A stretch of DNA of 64,000 bases, taken from contig NZ_JAGSHX010000006.1 of NCBI RefSeq assembly GCF_018138715.1, positions 9,052,001 through 9,116,000 on the forward strand, written 5' to 3'. The DNA is from Streptomyces asiaticus (GTDB lineage: Bacteria > Actinomycetota > Actinomycetes > Streptomycetales > Streptomycetaceae). The position numbers were made by a program, and so were the translations under genes. The notes beneath the pieces are model-generated. The model saw only the letters and a list, made by a program, of their open reading frames with translations. It was not told the origin of the DNA and searched no databases. Positions 52,673 to 61,214 of this stretch are shown piece by piece (positions within the stretch are counted from its first letter, which is position 1; each line of letters begins with the position of its first letter).

Positions 52673-54277
52673 TCACCGCCCCGCGCCGGTGGGCTGTGCG
52701 TCCAGCTCACGCGCGAAGAACTCGACCAGCGGGGCGTGGTGGACCTTCGGGTGGTCCCACTCGTTCTCCAGGTTCTCGGCCATGTGGTGGGTACCGAGGA
52801 GCTCACCGCCCCGGAAGTGGCGGATCACCGGATGCAGATAGGAGGCGTCGAAGGCTTCCCCGACCGAGTTCTGCGCCGCCCGGCGCACCGTGATGTCGAA
52901 GGGGTCGACCTTGTCGTGGTCGGGGCCGTACTCCAGGGTGACGAGGAAGTAGTCGGCGCCCGCCGTCAGGGCGGATTCATGGGCGTAGGCGACCGGCACC
53001 TCCTCGTGGTAGCGGCTCTCGCCGCCGTCCACCGCGACCAGCAGGTCGCCGATCACACCGAACTGCTGCCACAGCGCGGAACTCCGGTTGACCCGCGCCA
53101 CCACGGCGTCCGCCAGCGCGGACGGCTCGGTGGCCAGCGGCCGGTGCGGCCAGGGCCGGTCGTGATGGCGTTCGTCGAGGATGCGGCTCAACGCCCGTAC
53201 GCCGTAACGGAATCCGTGGATGAAGCCATTGGTGGAGTGCTTGAAATCGCGCTGCTGGGTGAGGGTGCCGGCGAAGTACAGCCCGGGCACGTTGACCGAT
53301 TCGTAGGCCGGGGTGAGGGCGGCGAAGCGGTCGTTGATGACGAGGTCGGGGCGGCACTCGGCGTCGAACGGCGAGGCGTCGAAGCGGAAGCCGGTGCACA
53401 CGATGATCCGGTCGTAGAGCAGTTCCTTCACGACCTCGTTCGCGCGGGAGAAGCTGAACCGGACGCGGTACCGGCCGCCGTCGCCCGGCTCCTTCTCGAT
53501 CGAGAGCACATTGCCGTCGAGTATGGCGTTCTGCGATTTGAGCTGGTAGGTGTCGAGGAAGTTGTTGTTGACGGCGCGCAGATGGCCCACATAGTGGGTC
53601 TTCCACGCCAGCCGCAGGCTGTGCGGTCCGGCCACGTGGATGACGGCGGCCGTCTCGATGAGGTTGTCGGCCGTCTCCAGCGCGGAGTTGCCCTTGCCGA
53701 GGATCAGCACACGCTGATCGGTGAAGTCGTCGGGGTCCACCGAGACATCGGAGTAGTTCTCGGCGGTCTCGATGCCCGGCACATCGGGGACGTAGGGGCG
53801 GCTCACTCCGGTGGCCATCACCAGCCGGTGGGCGCGGTGGTCGGTGCCGTGCTGATCGGTGACGACGAAGCCGTCGCCGTCGCGGCGGATCCGTACCGCC
53901 CGGGTGTCATAGGCAATGTCGAGGTCGAACGCCTCGGCGAAGTCGGCCAGATAGCGCACCAAGTCGTCGGCAGCCGGGAAATAGCGCTTGCTGTAACGGG
54001 TGAACAGCAGCTCCGGATCGGGGGACAGCAGGGAGTTCCAGTCCATCCGGAGGTTGAACTCGGGGTCGTCGATTCCGGTGTGCACCTTGTTGCTGGAGAT
54101 CAGCTGGCGGTGGCGGGGGAATGTGCGGAAGAAGGTGCCCGGTCTGCTTCCGGCTTCCAGGATTCGGTAGCGGTGGCCCGCCGTTGCCAACTGATGTCCG
54201 AGCTGGAGGCCGGCGGGGCCGGCACCGATGACAAGGTAGTCAAGAGCCTCGGAAGAGTGGAGAGGTTGGTCGTGCAC
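52673..54277 (-). CDS. FAD-dependent monooxygenase (flavin-containing monooxygenase-like)
   Basis: A 534-residue enzyme with two dinucleotide motifs, VIGAGPAGLQLGHQLA for FAD and LILGKGNSALETADNL for NADPH. SVDPDDFTDQRV and ATGVSRPY correspond to the family linker regions. Similar proteins oxygenate at nitrogen, sulfur or carbonyl carbon; Baeyer-Villiger activity cannot be told apart from N-hydroxylation here. The GTG start has AAAGGAAGG at the right distance. An AT-rich upstream region suggests it heads the operon of four genes ending with the antiporter. Confidence 0.87.
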   Translation of the reverse strand: MHDQPLHSSEALDYLVIGAGPAGLQLGHQLATAGHRYRILEAGSRPGTFFRTFPRHRQLISSNKVHTGIDDPEFNLRMDWNSLLSPDPELLFTRYSKRYFPAADDLVRYLADFAEAFDLDIAYDTRAVRIRRDGDGFVVTDQHGTDHRAHRLVMATGVSRPYVPDVPGIETAENYSDVSVDPDDFTDQRVLILGKGNSALETADNLIETAAVIHVAGPHSLRLAWKTHYVGHLRAVNNNFLDTYQLKSQNAILDGNVLSIEKEPGDGGRYRVRFSFSRANEVVKELLYDRIIVCTGFRFDASPFDAECRPDLVINDRFAALTPAYESVNVPGLYFAGTLTQQRDFKHSTNGFIHGFRYGVRALSRILDERHHDRPWPHRPLATEPSALADAVVARVNRSSALWQQFGVIGDLLVAVDGGESRYHEEVPVAYAHESALTAGADYFLVTLEYGPDHDKVDPFDITVRRAAQNSVGEAFDASYLHPVIRHFRGGELLGTHHMAENLENEWDHPKVHHAPLVEFFARELDAQPTGAGR

Positions 54278-54334
54278 AGTGCCTTCCTTTCAAGAGCGCA
54301 ATGCCGTGGGAAAGCTGTGAAATTTCCTTTAAAA

Positions 54335-54365
54335 CTCAACAACCACTTTATTGAGCCGTACTCAA
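54335..54365. promoter_or_regulatory. AT-rich promoter region with CTCAA motifs
   Basis: TTGAG-ccgta-CTCAA (54351-54365) is a perfect inverted repeat, and another CTCAA lies at 54335-54339. This AT-rich gap upstream of the flavin monooxygenase is a likely operator-promoter; the binder is unknown. Confidence 0.45.
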
Positions 54366-54412
54366 CTTCAGCAACATCGAAAACTGGCCAGAGTGATCGG
54401 CCCGGCATCGGA

Positions 54413-55177
54413 TCAGACGGCCGACCAGCCGTTGTCCACGGGCAGGATGACGCCGTTGACATTGCTCGCGACGTCGGAGGCCAGGAAGAGGATGGCGGCC
54501 GCCTGCTCCTCGGCCGTGGCGATCCTGCCGACGGTCGAGGTATGGGCTCCGATGACGGCCGGGCCATGCTCTCCCGGCCGGGCGTCGACCCGGATGCCGG
54601 TCGCGGTGCCGCCCGGGGCGATCGCGTTGGCCCGGATCCCCTGCTCGCGATACATCACCGCGAGGGACTTCACCAGGCCCACCACACCGTGCTTGGAGGC
54701 GGTGTAGGCGGCGCCGGCCGTGCTGCCGCGCAGCGACGCCTCCGAGGCGGTGAAGACGATCGCGCCCCGGCCCGCCGCCAGCATGTGCGGCAGCGCGGCC
54801 CGGGTGAGCATGAACGGGGCCGTCAGGTTGATCCGCAGCACCCGGTCCCATTCGGTGTCGTCGGTGTCCGCCACCGCCGAGAAGCGGTCCATGATGCCGG
54901 CGTTGTTCACCAGGACGTCCAGACCGCCGAACGCCTCCATGGCTGTGGCGACGACCTCGTCCACCACCCGCTGATCGCCGAGGTCGCCGACAACCGCGCG
55001 GGCCACTCCGCCCGCCGCCCCTATCGCTGTGACAACCTGTTCGGCGCCGTCCCGGTCGAGGTCCGCGACCAGTACCTTCGCCCCCTCGGCGGCAAACGTC
55101 AGGGCCGTGGCCCGGCCGATCCCCGATCCCGCTCCGGTGACGATGACGCCGCGACCCCCAAGACCGGTGCTGCTCAC
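54413..55177 (-). CDS. Short-chain dehydrogenase/reductase
   Basis: A 254-residue classical SDR. The NAD-binding motif is VTGAGSGIGRATA, NNAGIMDR follows, and the active-site Ser is in TASEASL with YTASKHG (Tyr and Lys). The C-terminus ends NVNGVILPVDNGWSAV. It interconverts an alcohol and a ketone. GTG 55177 is preferred because GAAGGGAAG lies 6 nt before it; the frame runs up to 55252. It lies 163 bp after the ferredoxin gene. Confidence 0.9.
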   Translation of the reverse strand: MSSTGLGGRGVIVTGAGSGIGRATALTFAAEGAKVLVADLDRDGAEQVVTAIGAAGGVARAVVGDLGDQRVVDEVVATAMEAFGGLDVLVNNAGIMDRFSAVADTDDTEWDRVLRINLTAPFMLTRAALPHMLAAGRGAIVFTASEASLRGSTAGAAYTASKHGVVGLVKSLAVMYREQGIRANAIAPGGTATGIRVDARPGEHGPAVIGAHTSTVGRIATAEEQAAAILFLASDVASNVNGVILPVDNGWSAV

Positions 55178-55339
55178 GGTTGTCTTCCCTTCTTCATGAT
55201 GTCCGAGATCGACGTGTTCTGAGGACCGTGCGCATCCCATCGGGGTGTGCACGGGGTGGCGGCGGTGCGGACGAGGAAAACGCCCGCGCCGCCGCCCGGT
55301 TGCGGTCGCACGGTCCGGGACCCGGTCCCGGAACCGGCC

Positions 55340-55534
55340 CTAGTCCTGGACCTCGATGGCCAGGGCCGGGCACACCGCCGCGGCGTGCCGGACGTCGTCG
55401 GCCTGCTCGGCCGGGGGCTCGGCGTTGGGCAGCACCACGATGCCGTCCTCGTCGCGCTGGTCGAAAACCTCCATCGCGGCGACCACACATTGGCCGGACG
55501 CGACGCACTTGTCCTGATTGACGGTCACCTTCAT
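55340..55534 (-). CDS. Ferredoxin, 3Fe-4S type
   Basis: A 64-residue ferredoxin of the actinobacterial P450-partner type. Cluster ligands are Cys10, Cys16 and Cys55 (CVASGQC and CP), with Gly13 in place of the fourth Cys, which points to a 3Fe-4S centre. It lies 17 bp after the P450 gene and would carry electrons to that enzyme and perhaps to the others. No ferredoxin reductase gene is in the window. Confidence 0.95.
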   Translation of the reverse strand: MKVTVNQDKCVASGQCVVAAMEVFDQRDEDGIVVLPNAEPPAEQADDVRHAAAVCPALAIEVQD

Positions 55535-55551
55535 CGGGGTTTCCTCCCTTT

Positions 55552-56781
55552 TCACCAGGTCACGGGCAGTTCGTAGACGCCGTAGACCGATCCGTCGTGT
55601 TTGAACGGGATCCGCTCCAGCTCGGTGGCCGGCCGCAGAGTGGGGATACGGCGGTAGAGGGTGCCGTAGACGACCTGGAGCTCCATCCGGGCCAGTGGCT
55701 GGCCCAGGCACTGGTGCGCCCCGAAGCCGAAGGCCACATGGCGGCGGGCGTCGCGCCGGAGGTCCAGCCGGTCCGGCTCGGCGAACATCCCGGGGTCCCG
55801 GTTGGCGATGTCATTGGCCAGGATCAGCCCCTCGCCCGCGCGGATGACCTCCCCGCCGACCTCGATGTCCTCGACCGCCACCCGGCGCCGTCCGCTGTGG
55901 GTGATGTGCAGATAGCGCAGCAGCTCCTCCACCGCCGAGGCGATCAGCCGGCGGTCGTCGGTGTCGCGCAGCAGGGCGAGTTGCCCGGGGTGCTCGAACA
56001 GGGCGAGGGTGCCGAGCGCGATCATGTTCGCCGTGGTCTCGTGGCCCGCGATCAGCAGCAGCACACCCATCTGCGCGGCCTCGTTGCGGGACAGTTCGCC
56101 CGCCGTGACCCGCTCGGCGAGACCGGACAGCAGATCGTCCACGGGATGGGCGATCTTCTCGCCCATCAGGCCGTCCAGATACTCGATCAGGTTGCCGTGG
56201 GCGGCCGAGCGCTGTTCGGGGGTGACGTTCCGGTTGATGATGACCTTGCTGTTGTCCTGGAAGAAGTCGTGGTCGGCGTAGGGCACTCCGAGCAGCTGAC
56301 AGATGACCAGCGAGGGCACCGGCAGGGCGAACGCCTCCACCAGGTCCACCGGGTTCGGACCGGCCAGCAGCTCGTCGATCAGGTCGTCCACGATCCTCTG
56401 CACACCGGGCCGCATGGCCTCCACCCGCTTGATGGCGAACGGAGCCGTCACCATCCGCCGCAGCCGGGCGTGCTCGGGGTCGTCCTTGAGGATGAAGCTG
56501 ACCCCCGTACCTCCGGGCGGCATCGGGGCCTGGCGGGGGTAGCCGGGCCGGTGGATGTCGGCGCTGACCCTCGGGTCGCCCAGCAACGCCCGCTGATCGG
56601 CGTACCGGGTCACCAGCCACGGCGTACTGCCGTCCCACAGGCGGACCCTGGCCAGCGGGCCCTCCTGCTGAAGGTCCCGCAGCGCCGGGGGCGGGTCGAA
56701 CGGGCAGCCCGCCGCCCTGGCCATCGGAAACTCCGGGGCCCGCGCGGCGCGCTCGTCCACCGGGTTCACTGTGCTGGTCAT
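55552..56781 (-). CDS. Cytochrome P450 (CYP105-like)
   Basis: A 409-residue soluble P450. The I-helix has LIAGHETTANMI, the K-helix EELLR, and the heme loop FGFGAHQCLGQPLAR. The overall pattern, MTSTVNPVDE at the start and an adjacent ferredoxin, is that of the CYP105 group, but the assignment needs percent identity. These enzymes hydroxylate macrolides, terpenoids or foreign compounds. It is preceded by three 19-bp repeats and a TetR gene. Confidence 0.93.
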   Translation of the reverse strand: MTSTVNPVDERAARAPEFPMARAAGCPFDPPPALRDLQQEGPLARVRLWDGSTPWLVTRYADQRALLGDPRVSADIHRPGYPRQAPMPPGGTGVSFILKDDPEHARLRRMVTAPFAIKRVEAMRPGVQRIVDDLIDELLAGPNPVDLVEAFALPVPSLVICQLLGVPYADHDFFQDNSKVIINRNVTPEQRSAAHGNLIEYLDGLMGEKIAHPVDDLLSGLAERVTAGELSRNEAAQMGVLLLIAGHETTANMIALGTLALFEHPGQLALLRDTDDRRLIASAVEELLRYLHITHSGRRRVAVEDIEVGGEVIRAGEGLILANDIANRDPGMFAEPDRLDLRRDARRHVAFGFGAHQCLGQPLARMELQVVYGTLYRRIPTLRPATELERIPFKHDGSVYGVYELPVTW

Positions 56782-56816
56782 CGCTCCCTCGATTCGGTTG
56801 AGGCATGTGGTGGAAC

Positions 56817-56873
56817 CCCCGTTGTCCCCCGCTGACCCCGTTGTCCCCCGTTGACCCCGTTGTCCCTCGACGG
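56817..56873. repeat. 19-bp tandem repeat, three units
   Basis: CCCCGTTGTCCCCCGYTGA occurs at 56817-56835 and 56836-56854, with a decayed third copy to 56873. It lies in the gap between the TetR gene end and the P450 start and might be part of the P450 promoter. Confidence 0.7.
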
Positions 56874-56907
56874 CCCTCGGCGAGCCGCCGGTGTGTGGCG
56901 GCCGCGG

Positions 56908-57561
56908 TCAGCGGGTGACGGGCGCCAGCCACAGCCCGACGATCCCGTCGATCAGGCCGGTGGCGGCGTCGTGCCAGCTGGACCGTGGCGTGGCGGTGTG
57001 CTCGGCGAGCGCGCGCTCCCGCTCGGCGCACATGTGCAGGATCAGATGGCGCGCCATGGCCCCGCGCTCGATGTGCACCTCGATCGGCAGCTCGGGGAGG
57101 CACCGGTTGAACCCCTCGACGGTCCGCCGCAGCGCCGGAGAGGCCATGGACTCATCGGCCATGATCTCGTGGAGTGCGGGATCGGTCATCACCTGGGCGC
57201 AGAACCGCGCGTACCAGGTCGGGCTGGGCAGCTCCGCCAGATGCTCGAGGACCGGACGCACCAGAGCGGCCACCCAGTCCCGTACGTCGGTGGAGTCGCC
57301 GATCTCGCCCAGCATCCGCAGGCGCAACCGCTCGACCTGCTCGGCGTGTTGCCGGGCGATGGCCCGCACCAGGTCGGCCTTGGTGCCGAAGTGGTAGCCG
57401 ACCGCGGCGTTGTTGCCCTGCCCGGCGGCCTCGCTGACCTGGCGGTTGGAGACCGCGTACACCCCGCGCTCGGCGAACAGTCGCTCCGCGGCGGCGAGGA
57501 TCGCCCCGCGCGTGGCATCGGCCCGCTCGTGCCGTACGGCCCTGCCCGCCATGGTCACCAC
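56908..57561 (-). CDS. TetR-family transcriptional regulator
   Basis: A 217-residue regulator. The HTH is ILAAAERLFAERGVYAVSNR followed by VSEAAGQGNNAAVGYHFGTK. The C-terminal ligand domain includes a region (SPTWYARFCAQVMTDPALHE) common in TetR proteins next to P450 genes. Possible starts are GTG 57561, GTG 57558 and ATG 57552; the P450 stop lies inside this run, so the two genes are translationally coupled. It probably regulates the P450s on either side. Confidence 0.9.
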   Translation of the reverse strand: MVTMAGRAVRHERADATRGAILAAAERLFAERGVYAVSNRQVSEAAGQGNNAAVGYHFGTKADLVRAIARQHAEQVERLRLRMLGEIGDSTDVRDWVAALVRPVLEHLAELPSPTWYARFCAQVMTDPALHEIMADESMASPALRRTVEGFNRCLPELPIEVHIERGAMARHLILHMCAERERALAEHTATPRSSWHDAATGLIDGIVGLWLAPVTR

Positions 57562-58775
57562 CGCACCGGAAGGTCGCGCAGCCCACCCACGGCCACGCCC
57601 TCCAGCCGCCGCAACTCTGCTACGCGTACGGCGAGTTCAAGGGTGGGGAGGCGGCGCAGCAGCACCTCCAGCACGGCCTGCAACTCGGTGCGGGCCAGCG
57701 CCTGGCCCAGGCAGGAGTGCGCCCCGGCGCCGAACGCCAGATGGGGGTTGGGGCTGCGGTCGAGCGTCAGCTCGCCGGCGCCCTCGAAGGTGGTCTCGTC
57801 ACGGTTGGCGGCGGCCATGCTGCGCACCACGGTGGTGCCGCGCGGCAGCGCGGTGTCGGCCACCTCGGTGTCCTCGCCGATGTACCGGGGCATCCCGAAC
57901 CCCGGGTTGGCGTCGAACCGCAGCGCCTCCTCCACGGCGGTGCGCACCAGCGAGCGGTCGGCCAGGAGCCGCTCCCAGTGGCTCCGGTCGGCCAGCAGCA
58001 TGGCCATCATCTTCCCGATCATGTTCGCGGTGGTCTCGTGCCCGGCGACCAGCAGGGCCTGGCCGGTGGCCACCAGCTCCGCGTCGGACATCCGATGGCC
58101 GCCGGGATCGGTGGCGGTGATGAGCTCACTGAGCAGATCCTCGCCCGGCCCGGTGCGCTTGGCGGCCACATGGGCGGCCATGTAGTCCGCGAACTCGGCC
58201 TGGGCGGTGTCGACTTCGTCCTGCCGGTACCGGGTGAGATTGAGCAGGGTGTCGGACCAGTGGGCGAACCGGTCGCGGTCGCTGTCGGGGACGCCCAGCA
58301 GATCGCAGATCACCCACACCGGCAGCGGGAAGGCGAGGTGGGCCTTGAGGTCCGCCGGATGGCCGTGCACCAGCATGTCGTCGATGAGCCGCTCGGCCAT
58401 CGCCTCGATCCCCGGCCGCAGCGCGTTCATGCGCTTGGCCGTGAACCATTTGGCCACCATCCGTCGCCAGCGCTGATGGCCCTCGCCGCCCTGCGGGAGC
58501 GACTGCGCCATCGAGCTGTTGAACACCCCGCCCGATTCGCTGTCCGAGACCCGGGCCGCGTCATCGGCGTTCAGCAGCCGGGTGAACCCCGGGTCGGACA
58601 GCACCTGTTTCACATCGTCGTAGCGGGTCAGCAGTGCCGCCTCGTCGCCACTGGGCAGCGCCACCTTCGCCACCGGGCACCGCTGCCGCAGCCGGGCCCA
58701 CTCGGCGGGCGGTCCCAGCGCCGTATCGCTGGGGATCGGATAGCTGAGTAACTGCTCGCCGTGTCCTGGAGTCAC
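57555..58775 (-). CDS. Cytochrome P450
   Basis: A 406-residue soluble P450. Motifs are LLVAGHETTANM in the I-helix, EEALR in the K-helix and FGAGAHSCLGQALAR at the heme. The GTG start has GGGAGAG upstream. Codon 9 (58749-58751) is TTA, so production should depend on the bldA tRNA. It heads a transcript with the TetR gene; an imperfect palindrome lies in the promoter region. The substrate is unknown; CYP105 or CYP107-like families are possible. Confidence 0.93.
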   Translation of the reverse strand: MTPGHGEQLLSYPIPSDTALGPPAEWARLRQRCPVAKVALPSGDEAALLTRYDDVKQVLSDPGFTRLLNADDAARVSDSESGGVFNSSMAQSLPQGGEGHQRWRRMVAKWFTAKRMNALRPGIEAMAERLIDDMLVHGHPADLKAHLAFPLPVWVICDLLGVPDSDRDRFAHWSDTLLNLTRYRQDEVDTAQAEFADYMAAHVAAKRTGPGEDLLSELITATDPGGHRMSDAELVATGQALLVAGHETTANMIGKMMAMLLADRSHWERLLADRSLVRTAVEEALRFDANPGFGMPRYIGEDTEVADTALPRGTTVVRSMAAANRDETTFEGAGELTLDRSPNPHLAFGAGAHSCLGQALARTELQAVLEVLLRRLPTLELAVRVAELRRLEGVAVGGLRDLPVRW

Positions 58776-58840
58776 GACGCTCTCCCTCGGTCCGGGGCGG
58801 GGCGGTCATCGACAAGATCAGGCAACCCCATGGGCCACAC

Positions 58841-58862
58841 TTAAGTCAAGCGACTGATTTAA
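58841..58862. promoter_or_regulatory. Imperfect palindrome in the P450 promoter region
   Basis: The 22-bp segment has half sites TTAAGTCAAGC and GACTGATTTAA (8 of 11 positions symmetric). A TTGACT box on the minus strand overlaps it. This fits an operator for the downstream TetR protein. Confidence 0.5.
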
Positions 58863-58906
58863 AATTACCCGCCATCATTCACCCATCGAGGTGCGAGGAG
58901 CGCCGT

Positions 58907-59566
58907 TCAGCAGTCGTTCGACGCGCCGGCGTCATGGACCAGCAGGGCGATCTGGACGCGGTTGTTGAGATCCAGCCGGGTCAGGATGCGCGACACATGG
59001 GCCTTCACCGTCGGCAGCGCCAGATGCAGCTCCCGGGCGATCTCCGCGTTGGAGCGGCCCCGCCCGACCGCGCGGGCCACTTCCCGCTCCCGTTCGCCCA
59101 GCAGCGCCAGCCGGGCCCGGGCGGCGGTGGCCCGGTCCTCCTGTCCGCCGCCCGCCACCTGCTCGATGAGCCGGCGGGTGACGGCGGGGGAGAGCACCGG
59201 ATCCCCGGCGGCCACCGTGCGGATGGCCGTGACGATGTCCCCTGGCGGGGTGTCCTTGAGGAGGAACCCGGCCGCGCCGCCGCGCAGCGCCCGCAGCACA
59301 TGGCCGTCGGTGTGGAAGGTGGTCAGCACCAGCACCTCCGGGGCGCCGGGCCGGGCCCGGAGCTCCGTGGTGGCGGTCAGCCCGTCCACGCCCGGCATCC
59401 GGATGTCCATCAGCACCACATCGGGCCGGTGGGCGGCGACCAGGGGCGGCACCTCCGCCCCGTCGGCGGCATCCGCGACGACGTCGATGTCCGGGGCGCC
59501 GCCCAGCATCAGGCGCAGTCCGGCTCGCACGATCGCGTCGTCGTCCACCAGCAGGACATGGATCAC
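58907..59566 (-). CDS. LuxR/NarL-family response regulator
   Basis: A 219-residue regulator. The receiver acidic cluster is VDDDA, phosphoacceptor Asp54 is in LMDIRMPG, and Lys is in LLKDTPPG. The LuxR HTH has LGEREREVARAVGRGRSNAE and PTVKAHVSRILTRLDL. It starts at GTG 59564-59566. The kinase gene is directly upstream, 15 bp away, so they form a pair. Confidence 0.93.
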   Translation of the reverse strand: MIHVLLVDDDAIVRAGLRLMLGGAPDIDVVADAADGAEVPPLVAAHRPDVVLMDIRMPGVDGLTATTELRARPGAPEVLVLTTFHTDGHVLRALRGGAAGFLLKDTPPGDIVTAIRTVAAGDPVLSPAVTRRLIEQVAGGGQEDRATAARARLALLGEREREVARAVGRGRSNAEIARELHLALPTVKAHVSRILTRLDLNNRVQIALLVHDAGASNDC

Positions 59567-59581
59567 CCGCGCCGTCCTCCC

Positions 59582-60772
59582 TCACCCCTGGGCGGACACC
59601 GTGTCCGCCGCGGGCCAGGGTAGCCAGGCGCGCACCCGGAAGCCGCCCTGGGCCGGGCCCGCGCTCAGCTCGCCGCCCGCCAGCCGGGCCCGTTCGGCCA
59701 GCCCGATCAGCCCCTGTCCGCCGCCTTCGGCGTGGCTGCCTTCGCCACCGCCGGTGTCCGCGGCCGCCCCGGGCGGCGGCGCGTTGCGGACGTCCACCGT
59801 CAGCCGGTCGGCCGGGCCTCCGGACACCCGTACCGTGACCGCCGCGCCGGGCGCGTGTTTGCGCGCGTTGGTCAGCGCCTCCTGGACGATGCGGTACGCC
59901 GTGCGCCCCACCACGGGCGGCGGGGCCGGGCCGTCGGGCGGCCCGGTCAGCTCGATCCGGCCGCCCGCCGTCCGGGCCTCCGCCACCAGGCGGGCCAGAT
60001 CGGCCAGTTCGGGCTGGGGACGCTCGTCCTCCGCCGGTCCCGCGCGCAGCACCCCGATCACCTCACGCAGATCGCTCAGCGCCAGGCGGGCGCTCTCCCG
60101 GATCACCCCGGCGGCCTTTCCGATCTCCTCGCGGGGCGCCTTCGTATGGAACTCCAGCGCCCCCGCGTGCAGGCTCAGCAGCGTCAGCCGGTGCCCCAGC
60201 ACATCGTGCATCTCCCGTGCGATCTCCTCCCGCGCCTCCCGGCGGGCCCGCTCGGCCCGCAACTCCGCGTCCACCTCGGCCAGTTCGGCCCGCGCCCGCA
60301 GGGAGGCGATCAGCTGCTGCCGGGACCGCCGGAACAACCCCCATCCGATGGTCCCGGCGATCAGCGCGAAGTACGTCAGCGCCGAGCTCTTCCGGTCCCC
60401 GGACACCTCCGGCAGCTGCCACAGGAAGACGGGGAGCGGTACGAAGGCCACCGCCGCCACCCACGCGGTGGCCCGCCCCGGCCGGGTCGCGGCCACCGTG
60501 AACAGCGCCACCATCGCGGGACCGGTGAGATAGTGCGAGAGCTCGCTGCCCGCCAGCAGCAGCGCCACCGCCAGCGCCACCGGCCACCGCCGCCGCAACA
60601 GGACCGTCGCACACCCCAGCCCGCCGATCACCTGATCGACGGTCAGCCACACCGGATCCATGTTCTCCTCGATCGGTATGGAGTCGGAGCTGGCGGCGGC
60701 GAAGCAGGCGGCGAAGAGCATCAGCCCCAGATCGGCTGCCCAGTCCCGGCGGGTGCGGTGGATGCGGCGCAT
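59582..60772 (-). CDS. Sensor histidine kinase, NarL/DesK type
   Basis: A 396-residue membrane kinase. About five hydrophobic segments (to about residue 150) precede the HisKA_3 helix with EIAREMHDVLGHRLTLLS (His at about 189). The ATPase domain has RIVQEALTNARKHAPG and a GQGLIGLAERARLAGG end. ATG 60770-60772 begins MRRIHRTRRDW; a longer frame is possible but adds no recognisable part. No substrate or signal is evident. Confidence 0.92.
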   Translation of the reverse strand: MRRIHRTRRDWAADLGLMLFAACFAAASSDSIPIEENMDPVWLTVDQVIGGLGCATVLLRRRWPVALAVALLLAGSELSHYLTGPAMVALFTVAATRPGRATAWVAAVAFVPLPVFLWQLPEVSGDRKSSALTYFALIAGTIGWGLFRRSRQQLIASLRARAELAEVDAELRAERARREAREEIAREMHDVLGHRLTLLSLHAGALEFHTKAPREEIGKAAGVIRESARLALSDLREVIGVLRAGPAEDERPQPELADLARLVAEARTAGGRIELTGPPDGPAPPPVVGRTAYRIVQEALTNARKHAPGAAVTVRVSGGPADRLTVDVRNAPPPGAAADTGGGEGSHAEGGGQGLIGLAERARLAGGELSAGPAQGGFRVRAWLPWPAADTVSAQG

Positions 60773-60930
60773 GTCCCGGAAATCTACGTGGACCGGGCGG
60801 GCGGGCGGGGACTCGTACCGCGAGCGGATACTTAAGTACCACTCCCCGGTGGCGGGCGGCCTCCTTTGGTCACCGCCGAGCCGCCTTGTGCCCGATCCAC
60901 CGCCCGGGGCGACCCGCCTAGGTTCGGGCC

Positions 60931-61170
60931 ATGACATCCACCAAGGACACCTCCCCGCTCGCCGCCGTGTCGCATCTGCTCTCCTTCACCCTCGTCGTCG
61001 GCGGCGGAAGCGGTCTGCTGCACGAATGGTGGGGCTGGCTCCACTTCATGGGGTTCGTCCGCTTCCTCGTCCCCGACGGCTATGAGGTGTACAGCTATGT
61101 CGTGATGGTCGTCCTCGGCCTGGCGGTGGGCGCGGCGGGTGGTGCGTTCAGCGATCGGGGCCGCGGATGA
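60931..61170 (+). CDS. Small integral membrane protein
   Basis: A 79-residue protein with two hydrophobic segments (LLSFTLVVGGGSGLL and YVVMVVLGLAVGAAGGAF), joined by a Trp-rich loop HEWWGWLHFMGFVRFL. It has no recognised domain. It is divergent from the kinase gene and convergent with the arabinofuranosidase. Function unknown; a small membrane-sensor or transporter-accessory role cannot be told. Confidence 0.65.
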   Translation: MTSTKDTSPLAAVSHLLSFTLVVGGGSGLLHEWWGWLHFMGFVRFLVPDGYEVYSYVVMVVLGLAVGAAGGAFSDRGRG

Positions 61171-61214
61171 GACCGCGGCCGGTGACCGCTCGGGGCACCG
61201 GCCGTGAGCCCGTC

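Noticed and set aside
52025..55222. Very long plus-strand open frame (1065 codons) opposite the oxidase, monooxygenase and SDR genes
   Set aside because: It runs antisense to four genes with clear family motifs; such frames are common in high-GC DNA. The translation has no recognisable domain.
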